This document shows positions 8,382-16,695 of a stretch of 64,000 bases of DNA, piece after piece (positions within the stretch are counted from its first letter, which is position 1; each line of letters starts with the position of its first letter). The notes under the pieces were generated by a model, which had not been told where the DNA came from, ran no database searches, and saw only the letters and a list, made by a program, of their open reading frames with translations. A program made the position numbers and the translations under genes. The stretch spans positions 1 to 64,000 of the forward strand of contig JBFWVM010000024.1 in the NCBI GenBank assembly GCA_050246735.1, in the 5' to 3' direction. This DNA comes from Taklimakanibacter sp050246735. GTDB taxonomy: Bacteria; Pseudomonadota; Alphaproteobacteria; Rhizobiales; Aestuariivirgaceae.

Positions 8382-9475
8382 TGGCGGCCATTCTCGACAT
8401 CCGGGAGGTCCGCAAGTCCTATGGCGCGCATCAGGCGCTGAAGGGCGTGTCGCTCGCGGTCGGCGAAGGCGAGTTCGTGGCGCTCGTCGGTCCCTCGGGC
8501 TGCGGCAAGACGACCTTGCTGAAGCAGGTCGCGGGCTTCGAGGAGCCGGACCGCGGCAGCATCGCCATCGCCGGCGCCGACATGGCGGGCGTGCCGGCGG
8601 CGCGGCGGCCGACCAGCATGGTGTTCCAGAAGCTGGCGCTCTTCCCGCATATGACGGTGGCCGAGAATATCGGGTTTCCGCTGAAGCTCAGGCGGGCCGG
8701 GCCGGCCCGGATCCGCGCCCGGGTCGGCGAGATGATCGAGCTCATGCAGCTCAAGGCCGGCTATCTGACGCGCTATCCGCACCAGCTTTCGGGCGGCGAG
8801 CAGCAGCGCGTGGCGCTGGCGCGCTCGATGGTCTCGGATCCCAAGCTGCTGCTGCTCGACGAGCCCCTGTCGGCCCTCGACGTCAAGCTCAAGAAGCTGC
8901 TGCAGGCCGAGCTCAAGCGCCTGCACCGGTCGCTCGGCGTCACCTTCGTCCATGTGACGCATGATCTCGAGGAGGCGATGATGCTGGCCGACCGCATCTG
9001 CGTGATGCGCGACGGCGTCATCCTGCAGCTCGGCACGCCGGGCGACATCTACTACCGGCCTGCCGGCAGCTTCGTCGCGGGCTTCATCGGCGAAACCAAC
9101 CTGATGCCGATCTCGGTCGAGAGCCGTGACGGTTCGGGCCTCGTCTACCGCTCAGCGGAAATCGATGACGCGGAGGGCAGGATCGCTTCCGGGTTCGTCG
9201 GCGCGGACGTGACCCGGGGCGAAGCGCTGCTGATGCTGCGGCCCGAGCTGCTCCGCGTGCTGGCGCCCGGCGAGACGGCCGACGGCGTCATCGCCGCGGA
9301 AGTGACCGAGATGTTCGGCAAGGGCGGCACGGTCCAGTATCGTGCCCGCACGGCGGCCGGCCGGAGCCTCGTCGTCGAAATACTCGGCACGTCGTCGCTT
9401 CCCATGCGGATCGGCGACAAGGTCAGGCTCGGCTTCGCCAAGAAGGACATCTACGTCTTCGGCTCGGGAGCCTGA
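8381..9475 (+). CDS. ABC importer ATP-binding protein, PotA type
   Basis: This 364-residue ATPase powers the importer. Walker A is GPSGCGKTT (about residues 38-46), the ABC signature is LSGGEQQR and Walker B is LLLLDEP followed by the D-loop SALD. The H-loop His is in HVTHD. A C-terminal TOBE-like regulatory domain (about 240-364) is typical of the PotA/MalK group. The start has GGGAG eight bases upstream. It sits between the binding protein and the two permeases on the same strand, with only two bases before the first permease, so the set is an operon. Confidence 0.93.
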   Translation: MAAILDIREVRKSYGAHQALKGVSLAVGEGEFVALVGPSGCGKTTLLKQVAGFEEPDRGSIAIAGADMAGVPAARRPTSMVFQKLALFPHMTVAENIGFPLKLRRAGPARIRARVGEMIELMQLKAGYLTRYPHQLSGGEQQRVALARSMVSDPKLLLLDEPLSALDVKLKKLLQAELKRLHRSLGVTFVHVTHDLEEAMMLADRICVMRDGVILQLGTPGDIYYRPAGSFVAGFIGETNLMPISVESRDGSGLVYRSAEIDDAEGRIASGFVGADVTRGEALLMLRPELLRVLAPGETADGVIAAEVTEMFGKGGTVQYRARTAAGRSLVVEILGTSSLPMRIGDKVRLGFAKKDIYVFGSGA

Positions 9476-9477
9476 TC

Positions 9478-10350
9478 GTGGCGGATGAGCTTCCCAGGAG
9501 CTGGCGCGACCCGGAGCTGCTGATCAAGGCCGCGCCGACCGTGGTCCTGCAGACCACCTGCTTCCTGGCGCCTCTGGTGATGACTTTCCTCCTCACCTTC
9601 CAGCGCAGCCGCAGCTTCCAGCTCTACTGGAGCTGGGACCTGTGGACCTGGACCGACATCTTCTCCAGGCCGCATTACTGGACGATCCTCGTCCATACGA
9701 TCTTCATGGCCGCGGCCTGCGTGGCGATCTGCCTGGTGGTCGCCTTTCCGGTGGCCTACGGCCTCGCGACCCGCTTCAAGCCATGGGAGAACGAGATCAA
9801 GGTGCTCGTCACCTTCGCCTTCATCACCGACGCCACCCTCAAGATCTATGGCTGGGCGCTGTTCCTCGACAGGAACGGCATGGCGAACTACCTGCTGGAG
9901 AAGCTCGGCCTGCCGCCCGGCATGGTGGCCTTCCTCTATACCGACTGGGCGACCCTGCTCGGCATGGTCTATTCGCTGCTGGCCTTCGCCATCTTCACGC
10001 TTTACCTGTCGATCGGCAATATCGACCGCTCTCTTATTCTCGCCGCCTACGACGCGGGCGCCGGCAAGCTCCGGGCGCATTGGGAGGTGACCTTGCCCCT
10101 GTGCAAGCCCGGCATCTGGGCCGGCAGCGTGCTGATCTTCCTGCTGAGCGCCGGCGCCTTCCTCGAGCCCAAGGTCCTGGGCGGCGGCAAGTCGCCGATG
10201 TCGGCGGAGCTCATCCGGCAGACCTTCGAGACGCGGGTGAACTGGCCGCTCGGCGCCGCCCTGACCCTGGTGCTCATGGCGGTGTCGGTCTTCGTCGTCC
10301 TGCTGTTCAGCCGGGCGATCGGCATGAAGCGGGCGGGCCTCGCGGCATGA
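9478..10350 (+). CDS. ABC importer permease, PotB type
   Basis: An integral membrane protein of 290 residues with about six hydrophobic segments. It carries the EAA loop typical of binding-protein-dependent permeases (AAYDAGAGKLRAHWEVTLPLCKPG, broken here as AAYDAGAGK then a PLCKPG end). It starts with GTG two bases after the ATPase stop. Its last codons overlap the next permease in an ATGA arrangement, so both are translated together. It should form the channel as a heterodimer with the product of 10347-11144. Confidence 0.9.
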   Translation: MADELPRSWRDPELLIKAAPTVVLQTTCFLAPLVMTFLLTFQRSRSFQLYWSWDLWTWTDIFSRPHYWTILVHTIFMAAACVAICLVVAFPVAYGLATRFKPWENEIKVLVTFAFITDATLKIYGWALFLDRNGMANYLLEKLGLPPGMVAFLYTDWATLLGMVYSLLAFAIFTLYLSIGNIDRSLILAAYDAGAGKLRAHWEVTLPLCKPGIWAGSVLIFLLSAGAFLEPKVLGGGKSPMSAELIRQTFETRVNWPLGAALTLVLMAVSVFVVLLFSRAIGMKRAGLAA

Positions 10351-11144
10351 GCCCGAAGGCAGAGAACCGGCTGATCGATGCCGTGCTGTGGGGCAGCCTC
10401 GCCGCGGTGCTGGTCTTCTTCTATATCCCGATCTTCACCCTCATCGCCTTCTCCTTCCAGCACGGCCGCATCCTCACGCTGCCCTTCGAGGGCCTGTCGC
10501 TGCGCTGGTATGGCGAGCTTTTCCGCAATGCCGCGGCGCTCGACGCCCTCTGGAACTCGACGCTGATCGCCGCCGTCACCACCATCGCCGCCACCGCGAC
10601 CGGCACCATGGCCGCGATCGCCGCGGTGCGCTACCGCTTCACGGGCAGGGAGTCCTTCCGGCTGCTGGCGGGCGTGCCGCTCGCCTTCCCGCAGCTGCTG
10701 CTCGGCATCGTCCTGCTGCTGTGGTTCTCGGTCCTCGGCCGCGTCTTCGACTTCTCGACCGGAATCGTCACCGCGATCATCGGCCATATCGTCTATATCA
10801 CGCCCTTCGCGATGGTGATCGTCGCCGTGCAGGTGTTCAACTTCGACGCGACGCTCGAGGATGCGGCGCGCGACTGCGGCGCCGGCACCTATGCCGTCTA
10901 CCGCTACATCACCATCCCGCTGCTGTGGCCCGGCATCTTCTCCGCGGCGATCTTCGCCTTCCTGCTGAGCTGGGGCAATTTCTATCTCACCTACAGCCTC
11001 GCCGGATCGACGCGCACGCTGCCGACCTTCATCTTTTCCGGCATCGCCATCGGCTCCTCGCCGCTCTATCCGGCGATCGCGACGGTCGTCTTCATTCCCG
11101 GCATTCTCCTGGTGATCCTCGCCAACCGCCTGCGCCGGGCGTGA
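10347..11144 (+). CDS. ABC importer permease, PotC type
   Basis: The second channel subunit, 265 residues, with about six membrane segments and an EAA loop (AARDCGAGTYAVYRYITIPL region, at about residues 172-191). The ATG overlaps the stop of the preceding permease by four bases. The gene ends 40 bases before the fused dehydratase gene on the same strand, so read-through transcription is likely. No terminator is visible between them. Confidence 0.9.
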   Translation: MSPKAENRLIDAVLWGSLAAVLVFFYIPIFTLIAFSFQHGRILTLPFEGLSLRWYGELFRNAAALDALWNSTLIAAVTTIAATATGTMAAIAAVRYRFTGRESFRLLAGVPLAFPQLLLGIVLLLWFSVLGRVFDFSTGIVTAIIGHIVYITPFAMVIVAVQVFNFDATLEDAARDCGAGTYAVYRYITIPLLWPGIFSAAIFAFLLSWGNFYLTYSLAGSTRTLPTFIFSGIAIGSSPLYPAIATVVFIPGILLVILANRLRRA

Positions 11145-11184
11145 CCACTCGACCTGTCCGCCGTCCCTGGCATAGTCTGTAGCG

Positions 11185-13461
11185 ATGAGCAGGAGCCCAT
11201 CCTCGAACCGCTGGCGGCGCTTTGCCGAATGGGAGGAGCGGCCGCTCGCTCTCGACCGCTTCGCCGCCGAGGACGCCGAGAACGGCTTCGCCGTCTTCAC
11301 GAGCCCCCATGATCCAGCACCCGGCATCGAGATCGAAGATGGCCGGCTCCTGTCCATGGACGGCCGCAAGGCCGCCGATTTCGACATCATCGACATGTTC
11401 ATCGCGCGCCATCATCTCGACCTCGCCGTCGCCGGGACGGCGATGCGCATGGACTCGCTCGGCCTCGCCCGCATGCTGGTCGACATCAACGTCCCGCGCG
11501 CCGAGCTCGAAAGGCTGGCGCGCGGCCTGACGCCGGCGAAGCTCGCCGAGGTGGTCGCGAAGCTGTCGGCGCTCGAGATCGCCTTCGCCTATTCGAAGAT
11601 GCGCCAGCGCAAGGCGCCGGGCAACCAGGCGCATGTCACCAATGCCAAGGACGATCCCGTGCAGCTCGCCGCCGATGCGGCGACTGCGGTGGCCATGGGC
11701 TTCGACGAGATCGAGACCACCATGCGGGTGGCGGGCAATGCCTGGTCGAACGCGCTCGCCGGCACCGTCGGCGCCGCGGTCGGGCGCGGCGGCGTCCTCT
11801 TCCAATGCTCGATCGAGGAGGCCGAGGAGCTCAGGATAGGCTTTGCCGGCCTCGCCTCCTATGCCGAGACGGTCTCGGTCTACGGCACCGAGCGCGCCTT
11901 CGTCGACGGCGACGACACGCCCTGGTCCAAGGCCTTCCTCGCCGCCGCCTATGCCTCGCGCGGCATCAAGGGCCGCTGCACCTCGGGCGCGGCCGCGGAA
12001 CTGCTGATGGGCTTTCACGAGAAGCGCTCGCTGCTCTATCTCGAGGCGCGCTGTCTCTGCCTGCAGCGCGCCATGGGCGTCCAGGGCACGCAGAATGGCG
12101 GCATCGACGGGGCGCCGCTCACCGCCGCCATGGCGGGCGGCGTGCGCGAGCTCATGGCGGAGAACCTGCTCGCCGTGTGGCTCGGCCTCGAATGCGCCTC
12201 GGGCAACGATACCCGCATCAGCGAATCGGAGATCCGCATCGGCGCCAAGATCGCGCCCTATCTGATGGCGGGCTCGGATCTCATCTGCTCGGGCTTCGGC
12301 TCGATCAGGAAATACGACAATTCCTTCAACGCCTCCCTGTTCAACGGCGAGGAGATCGAGGACTATCTCGCCTTGCAGCGCGACTTCGAGGCCGACGGGG
12401 GTCTTGTGCCGGTGGACGAGGACGCCGTCCTCGCCGTCAGGACGCGCGCCGCCGAGGCGCTTTCCGCGGTGCTGGAAGAGCTCGGGCTCGCCGAGGTCAC
12501 GCCAGCCATGCGTTCGTCGGTCGTCTTCGCTTCGGGCTCGGATGAGACCGAGAGCTTCACGGCCGGACAGGCGACGGCGATCAGCGACAGGATCAGGGAG
12601 CGCGGCATCACCGCCATCGATATCGTGAAGGCCCTGGCGAGGCGCGGGTTCGAAGCGGAGGCGGAGAACCTCCTGTTCATGCTGCGCCAGCGCGTCTCGG
12701 GCGACTACCTTCAGACCTCGGCCGTCATCCGTGACGGCGGCGTGATGAGCGCCGTCAACATGCCGAACGACTATCAGGGGCCGGGCACCGGCTACCGGAT
12801 GACGCCGGAAAGATGGCGCGATGTGCGCGCGATCCGCGGCGTGCTGTCGCGCGATAAGGTGCTCGCCGCCGAGAGCATCGATTTTCCGCCGGCGAGACGG
12901 TCGCTGCGCCTGCGGCATCTGGGGCCCGCCCGGCCGGGGCATGACCCTCGCGAGGTGGTCATCGGCGTAAGCCCGGCCTTTGCCGAGCGGCTGCACCAGA
13001 CGACGGCCGGCCATCCGCTTGGACGTGTGGTCAGGTCTCTGACCGCCGGGATCGAGGAAGGCGGCGGCGTGGCGCGCCTCGTGCGGATCCTGCACACGGC
13101 CGATACGTCCTTCCTCGGCCTGACGGCGGCGCGGCTGTCGGGCTCAGGGATCGCCATCGGCATCCAGGCGAAGGGGACCGCCGTGATCCACCGCGCCGAC
13201 CGCCTGCCGCATCTCAATCTCGAGCTCTTCTCCAACGCGCCGCTGATCGGCCTCGACCACTATCGGGCGCTCGGCCGCAACGCCGCCCGCTATGCTCGTG
13301 GCGAACGGCCGGAGCCGGTGATCGTGCCGGTGCGGGGGGAAGCCCTTGGGGCGCGCTTCCATGTCCGCGTGGCGCTGCTCCATGCGCTCGAGACCGAGCT
13401 CGTGGATCCGGCGGCGCCGCCGCTGGACGTCGCCGCCGTCTTCGCGGAGGCCGGAGCATGA
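11185..13461 (+). CDS. Coenzyme B12-dependent diol/glycerol dehydratase, fused large and medium subunits
   Basis: This enzyme family dehydrates 1,2-propanediol, glycerol or ethylene glycol to aldehydes by a radical reaction. Residues 1 to about 555 align with the large subunit (PduC). All six active-site residues of the Klebsiella oxytoca enzyme are kept at a constant offset of seven: His150, Glu177, Glu228, Gln303, Asp342 and Ser369. Residues from about 590 to 758 align with the medium subunit (PduD), including EVVIGVSPAF and SGSGIAIGIQAKGT. The large and medium parts are separate proteins in the classical enzyme but are one chain here. The gene follows the ABC importer by 40 bases and overlaps the small-subunit gene by four. 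No reactivating-factor or microcompartment gene is present nearby. Confidence 0.93.
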   Translation: MSRSPSSNRWRRFAEWEERPLALDRFAAEDAENGFAVFTSPHDPAPGIEIEDGRLLSMDGRKAADFDIIDMFIARHHLDLAVAGTAMRMDSLGLARMLVDINVPRAELERLARGLTPAKLAEVVAKLSALEIAFAYSKMRQRKAPGNQAHVTNAKDDPVQLAADAATAVAMGFDEIETTMRVAGNAWSNALAGTVGAAVGRGGVLFQCSIEEAEELRIGFAGLASYAETVSVYGTERAFVDGDDTPWSKAFLAAAYASRGIKGRCTSGAAAELLMGFHEKRSLLYLEARCLCLQRAMGVQGTQNGGIDGAPLTAAMAGGVRELMAENLLAVWLGLECASGNDTRISESEIRIGAKIAPYLMAGSDLICSGFGSIRKYDNSFNASLFNGEEIEDYLALQRDFEADGGLVPVDEDAVLAVRTRAAEALSAVLEELGLAEVTPAMRSSVVFASGSDETESFTAGQATAISDRIRERGITAIDIVKALARRGFEAEAENLLFMLRQRVSGDYLQTSAVIRDGGVMSAVNMPNDYQGPGTGYRMTPERWRDVRAIRGVLSRDKVLAAESIDFPPARRSLRLRHLGPARPGHDPREVVIGVSPAFAERLHQTTAGHPLGRVVRSLTAGIEEGGGVARLVRILHTADTSFLGLTAARLSGSGIAIGIQAKGTAVIHRADRLPHLNLELFSNAPLIGLDHYRALGRNAARYARGERPEPVIVPVRGEALGARFHVRVALLHALETELVDPAAPPLDVAAVFAEAGA

Positions 13462-13886
13462 GCGGGGAGCCGGTGATGAAAGCGATCTATCCCCTGTCGG
13501 AAAAGCGTCCCGCATCGGTCGGCACGCCGCGCGGCCTGAGCCTTGCCGACATGACGCTCGCCGCGGTGATGAAAGGCGAGGTCACCGCGGCCGACGTCGC
13601 GATCACGCCCGAGACCTTGCGCCTGCAGGCGGGGATCGCCGACTCTGCCGGCCGTGACCGTCTGGCGCGAAATCTCGAGCGCGCCGCCGAGCTCGCTCTC
13701 ATCCCGCAGGAGGTCGTGATGTCGACCTATGAGCTGCTGCGCCCCGGCCGGTCCGCGAGCTCCGAAGCCCTGCGCCGGCGCGCGGCGGAGCTCAGGGACA
13801 CATACCGGGCGGTGCTGATCGCCGGATTTCTCGAGGAGGCCGCGGACGCCTATGATGCGCGCGGGCTCTTCACCAGGCGATTCTAG
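13458..13886 (+). CDS. Diol/glycerol dehydratase small subunit
   Basis: The 142-residue product matches the small subunit (PduE/DhaB3 type). It has the N-terminal YPLSEKRP stretch and the central segment TPRGLSLADMTL, followed by ITPETLRLQAGIA. The C-terminal part RAAELRDTYRAVLIAGFLEEAA is also typical. It overlaps the fused subunit gene by four bases, so the two are translated in step. It is somewhat shorter than the roughly 170-residue Klebsiella subunit, lacking most of the N-terminal extension that in some bacteria targets microcompartments. It ends ten bases before the convergent beta-lactamase gene. Confidence 0.92.
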   Translation: MSGEPVMKAIYPLSEKRPASVGTPRGLSLADMTLAAVMKGEVTAADVAITPETLRLQAGIADSAGRDRLARNLERAAELALIPQEVVMSTYELLRPGRSASSEALRRRAAELRDTYRAVLIAGFLEEAADAYDARGLFTRRF

Positions 13887-13896
13887 ATCTATTCCC

Positions 13897-14721
13897 TCAC
13901 GGGCGCTGCATCAGTTCCGGTAGCCGCTTGAGAAAGACGTCCCTGACCGCGGGGCCTTTCGGCCGCGCGGATCGCGCGTCGCCGACCTCCAGGCCCACGA
14001 AGACGACCTGGCGCGCGCCCTTCTCGGCCCAGCCGACGAACCAGCCGATCGGGCGGTTGCGGTCCAGCCCGCCGTTCCCGTCGCGCAGCCAGATGCTGCC
14101 GGTCTTGCCGTGGACGCGCCAGCCTCCGGCCGCGTCGAAGGACGGGATGATGCCGCGCGTCAGCGCCTGGGCGTCCTTGCCGGCCGGCAGCGAATCGGAC
14201 AGCAGGCGGCGGATGAACCGCGCCTGCTCGTCGGCCGAGACGACGAGCGAGGAGGACAGCCACGAATGAGTGAGGCCGTTGTCCTTGCCGGGATCGCCGG
14301 AAACATCCTTGTTGCCGTAATCGAGCTTCGCCACATAGGCGGCGAATTTCTCTTTGCCCAGACGGTCCGTGAGCCCGCGCGAATACCACAGGACGGAATC
14401 GCGCTCCCAGATCGTGGGATCGACCGTCTTGCGGTCGCGCTTGGGCGCTTCGATCCCCGGCCGCCAACTCCAGGCCGGGCGATGCGCATCCTTCAGGATG
14501 CCGGCGTCGTAGCCCATGACGGCGAGCGGCACCTTGAAGGTGGAAGCGGGGCTGAAGCGCTCCCCGCAGGCGCCGTCGCGCCGGATCGTCGCGCCGGACG
14601 CCGCATCGAGGATCAGCGTGCAGGCGACCGGCGGCCGTTGTGCAGCTTCGGCGCACGGATGATGGTCGATGGCGGTTGCGAGAAGGGCGCAGAGCGTTGT
14701 CAGAGCGAGGCGGGATATCAT
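13897..14721 (-). CDS. Class D (OXA-type) beta-lactamase or relative
   Basis: This 274-residue secreted protein carries the class D signatures: STFK with the nucleophile Ser60 and the lysine Lys63, YGN (in LDYGNKD), and KTGS (in VHGKTGS). The second motif, normally SxV, reads SVL at residues 109-111, so the last position is Leu. A cleavable signal peptide covers about the first 27 residues. It should hydrolyse beta-lactams in the periplasm, although some chromosomal class D relatives are weak or specialised. No mobile-element sequences flank it, so it looks like a resident gene. It is convergent with the dehydratase genes and no linked regulator is evident. Confidence 0.9.
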   Translation of the reverse strand: MISRLALTTLCALLATAIDHHPCAEAAQRPPVACTLILDAASGATIRRDGACGERFSPASTFKVPLAVMGYDAGILKDAHRPAWSWRPGIEAPKRDRKTVDPTIWERDSVLWYSRGLTDRLGKEKFAAYVAKLDYGNKDVSGDPGKDNGLTHSWLSSSLVVSADEQARFIRRLLSDSLPAGKDAQALTRGIIPSFDAAGGWRVHGKTGSIWLRDGNGGLDRNRPIGWFVGWAEKGARQVVFVGLEVGDARSARPKGPAVRDVFLKRLPELMQRP

Positions 14722-14840
14722 GGCGCGACTGGGTGCACTGCAAGCATGTCGAGAAAATGGCCGCGCGACCGCGAATCGTCCGGCGGCCTTCCTTGCCCGC
14801 GAGCCGCAGCACCCGATCGTATGCCGTGCTCCGGCTTCGA

Positions 14841-15101
14841 TCAGTCCCGGCCCTTGTAGTTGTCCTGCGCGGCTTCCCTGATCTCGCGCCAGGTCGCCGG
14901 ATGGTCGCGCTTGATCTCGGCCAGGACCTCGCGGGCGCGCAGATCGGTGAAGGCATGCTGCTTGTCGTCGGCGCCGATGAAGAACACGTCGCAGGCGAGG
15001 TCGTCCGCGAAGGCTTCGTCATGGACGGGCCGGATGCGGATCTCGAGTTCGCCGACCACGATGTCGCGCTCGCGCAACGGAATATGGGCGCTGACCATCA
15101 T
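14841..15101 (-). CDS. Small conserved-looking protein of unknown function
   Basis: An 86-residue soluble protein with no domain I recognise. It is the second gene of a pair, overlapping the preceding gene (15098-15292) by four bases. A possible prophage-edge gene, judging from the nearby repressor and operator-like palindromes. Function unknown. Confidence 0.6.
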   Translation of the reverse strand: MMVSAHIPLRERDIVVGELEIRIRPVHDEAFADDLACDVFFIGADDKQHAFTDLRAREVLAEIKRDHPATWREIREAAQDNYKGRD

Positions 15102-15292
15102 GGCGCCGGCATCCGCAGCGACAGCCGGATGAGCTCGGCCTGGCGGCTGTGGTCGGCATCGCTCCAGCGATCCTTCATGGTGAGCGCGGCCAGCTCCCGC
15201 TCGAGGGGTGTGGCTTCGGCCCAGGCCGTCGCATAGGCCTCGATATAGGCCGCGTTGCGCCGCCTGAGCGCCTCGGCTTCGCTGGGCATCAT
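15098..15292 (-). CDS. Small helical protein of unknown function
   Basis: A 64-residue, charged and probably all-helical protein. It is the first gene of a two-gene unit with 14841-15101. Its upstream region (15293-15460) is AT-rich and contains the palindrome at 15349-15361, shared with the divergent gene at 15461. Function unknown. Confidence 0.6.
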   Translation of the reverse strand: MMPSEAEALRRRNAAYIEAYATAWAEATPLERELAALTMKDRWSDADHSRQAELIRLSLRMPAP

Positions 15293-15348
15293 CGCCGCCT
15301 CCGTTCCAGGTCCGGAACTCTATCTATACGTTAAATTCGATAATGTCA

Positions 15349-15361
15349 ACGTTAAAAACGT
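15349..15361. promoter_or_regulatory. Operator-like palindrome in a divergent promoter region
   Basis: ACGTT-AAA-AACGT is a perfect inverted repeat in an AT-rich stretch (15320-15370) between divergent small genes. The half-site (ACGTT) is also present in the palindrome beside the phage-type repressor gene at 16634-16652. Binding by that repressor is inference. Confidence 0.35.
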
Positions 15362-15460
15362 AATAACGACGAAATCGGCGTGCGCCGGCATGAATGTCAG
15401 AAAGTTCTTGATTTGTTCCTGGATTGGAGTCAGCCTTTCCGCATCGAGGGAGGCACATCG

Positions 15461-15718
15461 ATGAGCATGCAGGTCTATTTCGTCGTCCAGGCCTATCAGG
15501 AGACCAGCCGGGGCGCGCTGGTCGCTCTGCCGGCCATGGCGGCCAGCGACGCCGATCACGCCCTGCGGCTGGCGGCGCGGCAGAAGCGGGTGGCGGCCGG
15601 CCTGATCGCCTTCTCGCGCCGCGGCGACCCCGAGACCGGCGACTACGAGGCCGCCGTGGTGCTGTCGCGCTGGGGCAGGGTGCCCGATGACGGCGAAGGG
15701 GCAGAGGCCGCGGCCTGA
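15461..15718 (+). CDS. Small protein of unknown function
   Basis: An 85-residue protein. I chose the ATG at 15461, which is preceded by GAGGGAGG, over an in-frame start 81 bases upstream with no ribosome site. The sequence is a compact alpha/beta type (MSMQVYFVVQAYQE opening) with no named domain. It faces the repressor gene 15918-16622 tail to tail. Confidence 0.6.
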   Translation: MSMQVYFVVQAYQETSRGALVALPAMAASDADHALRLAARQKRVAAGLIAFSRRGDPETGDYEAAVVLSRWGRVPDDGEGAEAAA

Positions 15719-15802
15719 GCTTGGAGCGACGCTTTCTCGAGTCGCCTCGCGCCGGAGCGGGATGAGCATGACCCTCGCCCCGAGGTGCCCGTCGCAGGCG
15801 GG

Positions 15803-15854
15803 CCTCGAAGGGCGGCAAGCGGCAAGCTCTTTGTGCCTGGATCATGCTTCGAGG
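15803..15854. repeat. Intergenic imperfect inverted repeat
   Basis: CCTCGAAG (15803-15810) and CTTCGAGG (15847-15854) form inverted arms in the 200-base gap between the genes ending at 15718 and 15918. Such palindromes are common between genes in this bacterial order. A 13-base part (TCTTTGTGCCTGG) also occurs at about 1589-1601. No gene is seen here. Confidence 0.4.
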
Positions 15855-15917
15855 CTCCCCCGGCTCGAGGCCGGGGCCGCACCTTGCATGAGGGCGGTTG
15901 GGCGGAGCCGTCGCGCG

Positions 15918-16622
15918 CTAGCGTACGTTGCGCTTGCCGATGATGCGGTGGCAGATCGGCCAGTCGATGCGCGACTCGCTGAAGTCGCGCGCCGGCTGGT
16001 ACTGGCGCAATTTCCATTCGCGCTCCGAAATGCCGATCAGAGTCTTGATGATCGCCTCGGCCTCGCCATTGGGCGGCACGTGATAGAGCACCACGTCGGT
16101 GTCGCGCTCGACCGGCTTGTGCGGATTGACCCAGGCGACGTCGCCCGGCTTGTAGGCCGGCACCATGGACGAGCCCACGATCAGGATCCCGTAGGCGCCC
16201 CTCACCCGGATGAGCTCGTCGGGCGGCCGCGCCTCCTCGATCGGATTGGTGTCGATGATGATATGGCCCTTGCCGCCCATGGCGGCGGAATAGATGGGCA
16301 CCAGCGCGCCCCTGAGCGGCGCCAGCGCCGGATCGAAGGTCACCACCGGGTCTCCTCTCGGCGCCCCGGCATAGCCGCCGAGCGCCCAGACCTCCTCGGC
16401 CGTGACCGGCGCTTCCCCCCGGGCGGCGCGGCCCGTGAAGAGAGGAGCCAGCTTCTCGAGCATCTCGCGCGGCAGATAGAGCTTGGTGAATTTCCTCGGG
16501 TCTTCGTAATGCTGGTAGCCGGACGCCGTCTTGCGGCCCAGCGCCGCCGCGGCCTCGGCCATGCTGACGCCGGCGCGCAGCCGCAGCGCCTTCAAACGTT
16601 CAGTGACCGGAGCTTCCGTCAT
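15918..16622 (-). CDS. Phage-type repressor, HTH plus S24 (LexA-like) peptidase domain
   Basis: A 234-residue CI-like regulator. An N-terminal XRE-type helix-turn-helix (about residues 7-60) is followed by an S24 self-cleavage domain with Ser152 (GSSMVPAYKPGD) and Lys193 in the expected places. In this family, RecA-stimulated self-cleavage relieves repression after DNA damage. I chose the ATG at 16622, which begins the conserved HTH, over a longer upstream frame that would run through the operator region. A palindrome at 16634-16652 overlaps its own promoter region. It probably controls itself and the divergent rightward genes starting at 16696. Confidence 0.88.
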   Translation of the reverse strand: MTEAPVTERLKALRLRAGVSMAEAAAALGRKTASGYQHYEDPRKFTKLYLPREMLEKLAPLFTGRAARGEAPVTAEEVWALGGYAGAPRGDPVVTFDPALAPLRGALVPIYSAAMGGKGHIIIDTNPIEEARPPDELIRVRGAYGILIVGSSMVPAYKPGDVAWVNPHKPVERDTDVVLYHVPPNGEAEAIIKTLIGISEREWKLRQYQPARDFSESRIDWPICHRIIGKRNVR

Positions 16623-16633
16623 TTCACGAAGAT

Positions 16634-16652
16634 AACGTAGTTCCGATACGTT
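16634..16652. promoter_or_regulatory. Probable repressor operator
   Basis: AACGTA-N7-TACGTT is a 19-base inverted repeat placed 12 bases upstream of the repressor start, in the divergent interval before the rightward genes. The position is the usual place for an autoregulatory phage operator. Confidence 0.55.
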
Positions 16653-16695
16653 TTCAAGCTTGACATGGATTACGATAAAAGCGTATAAAAGAGGC

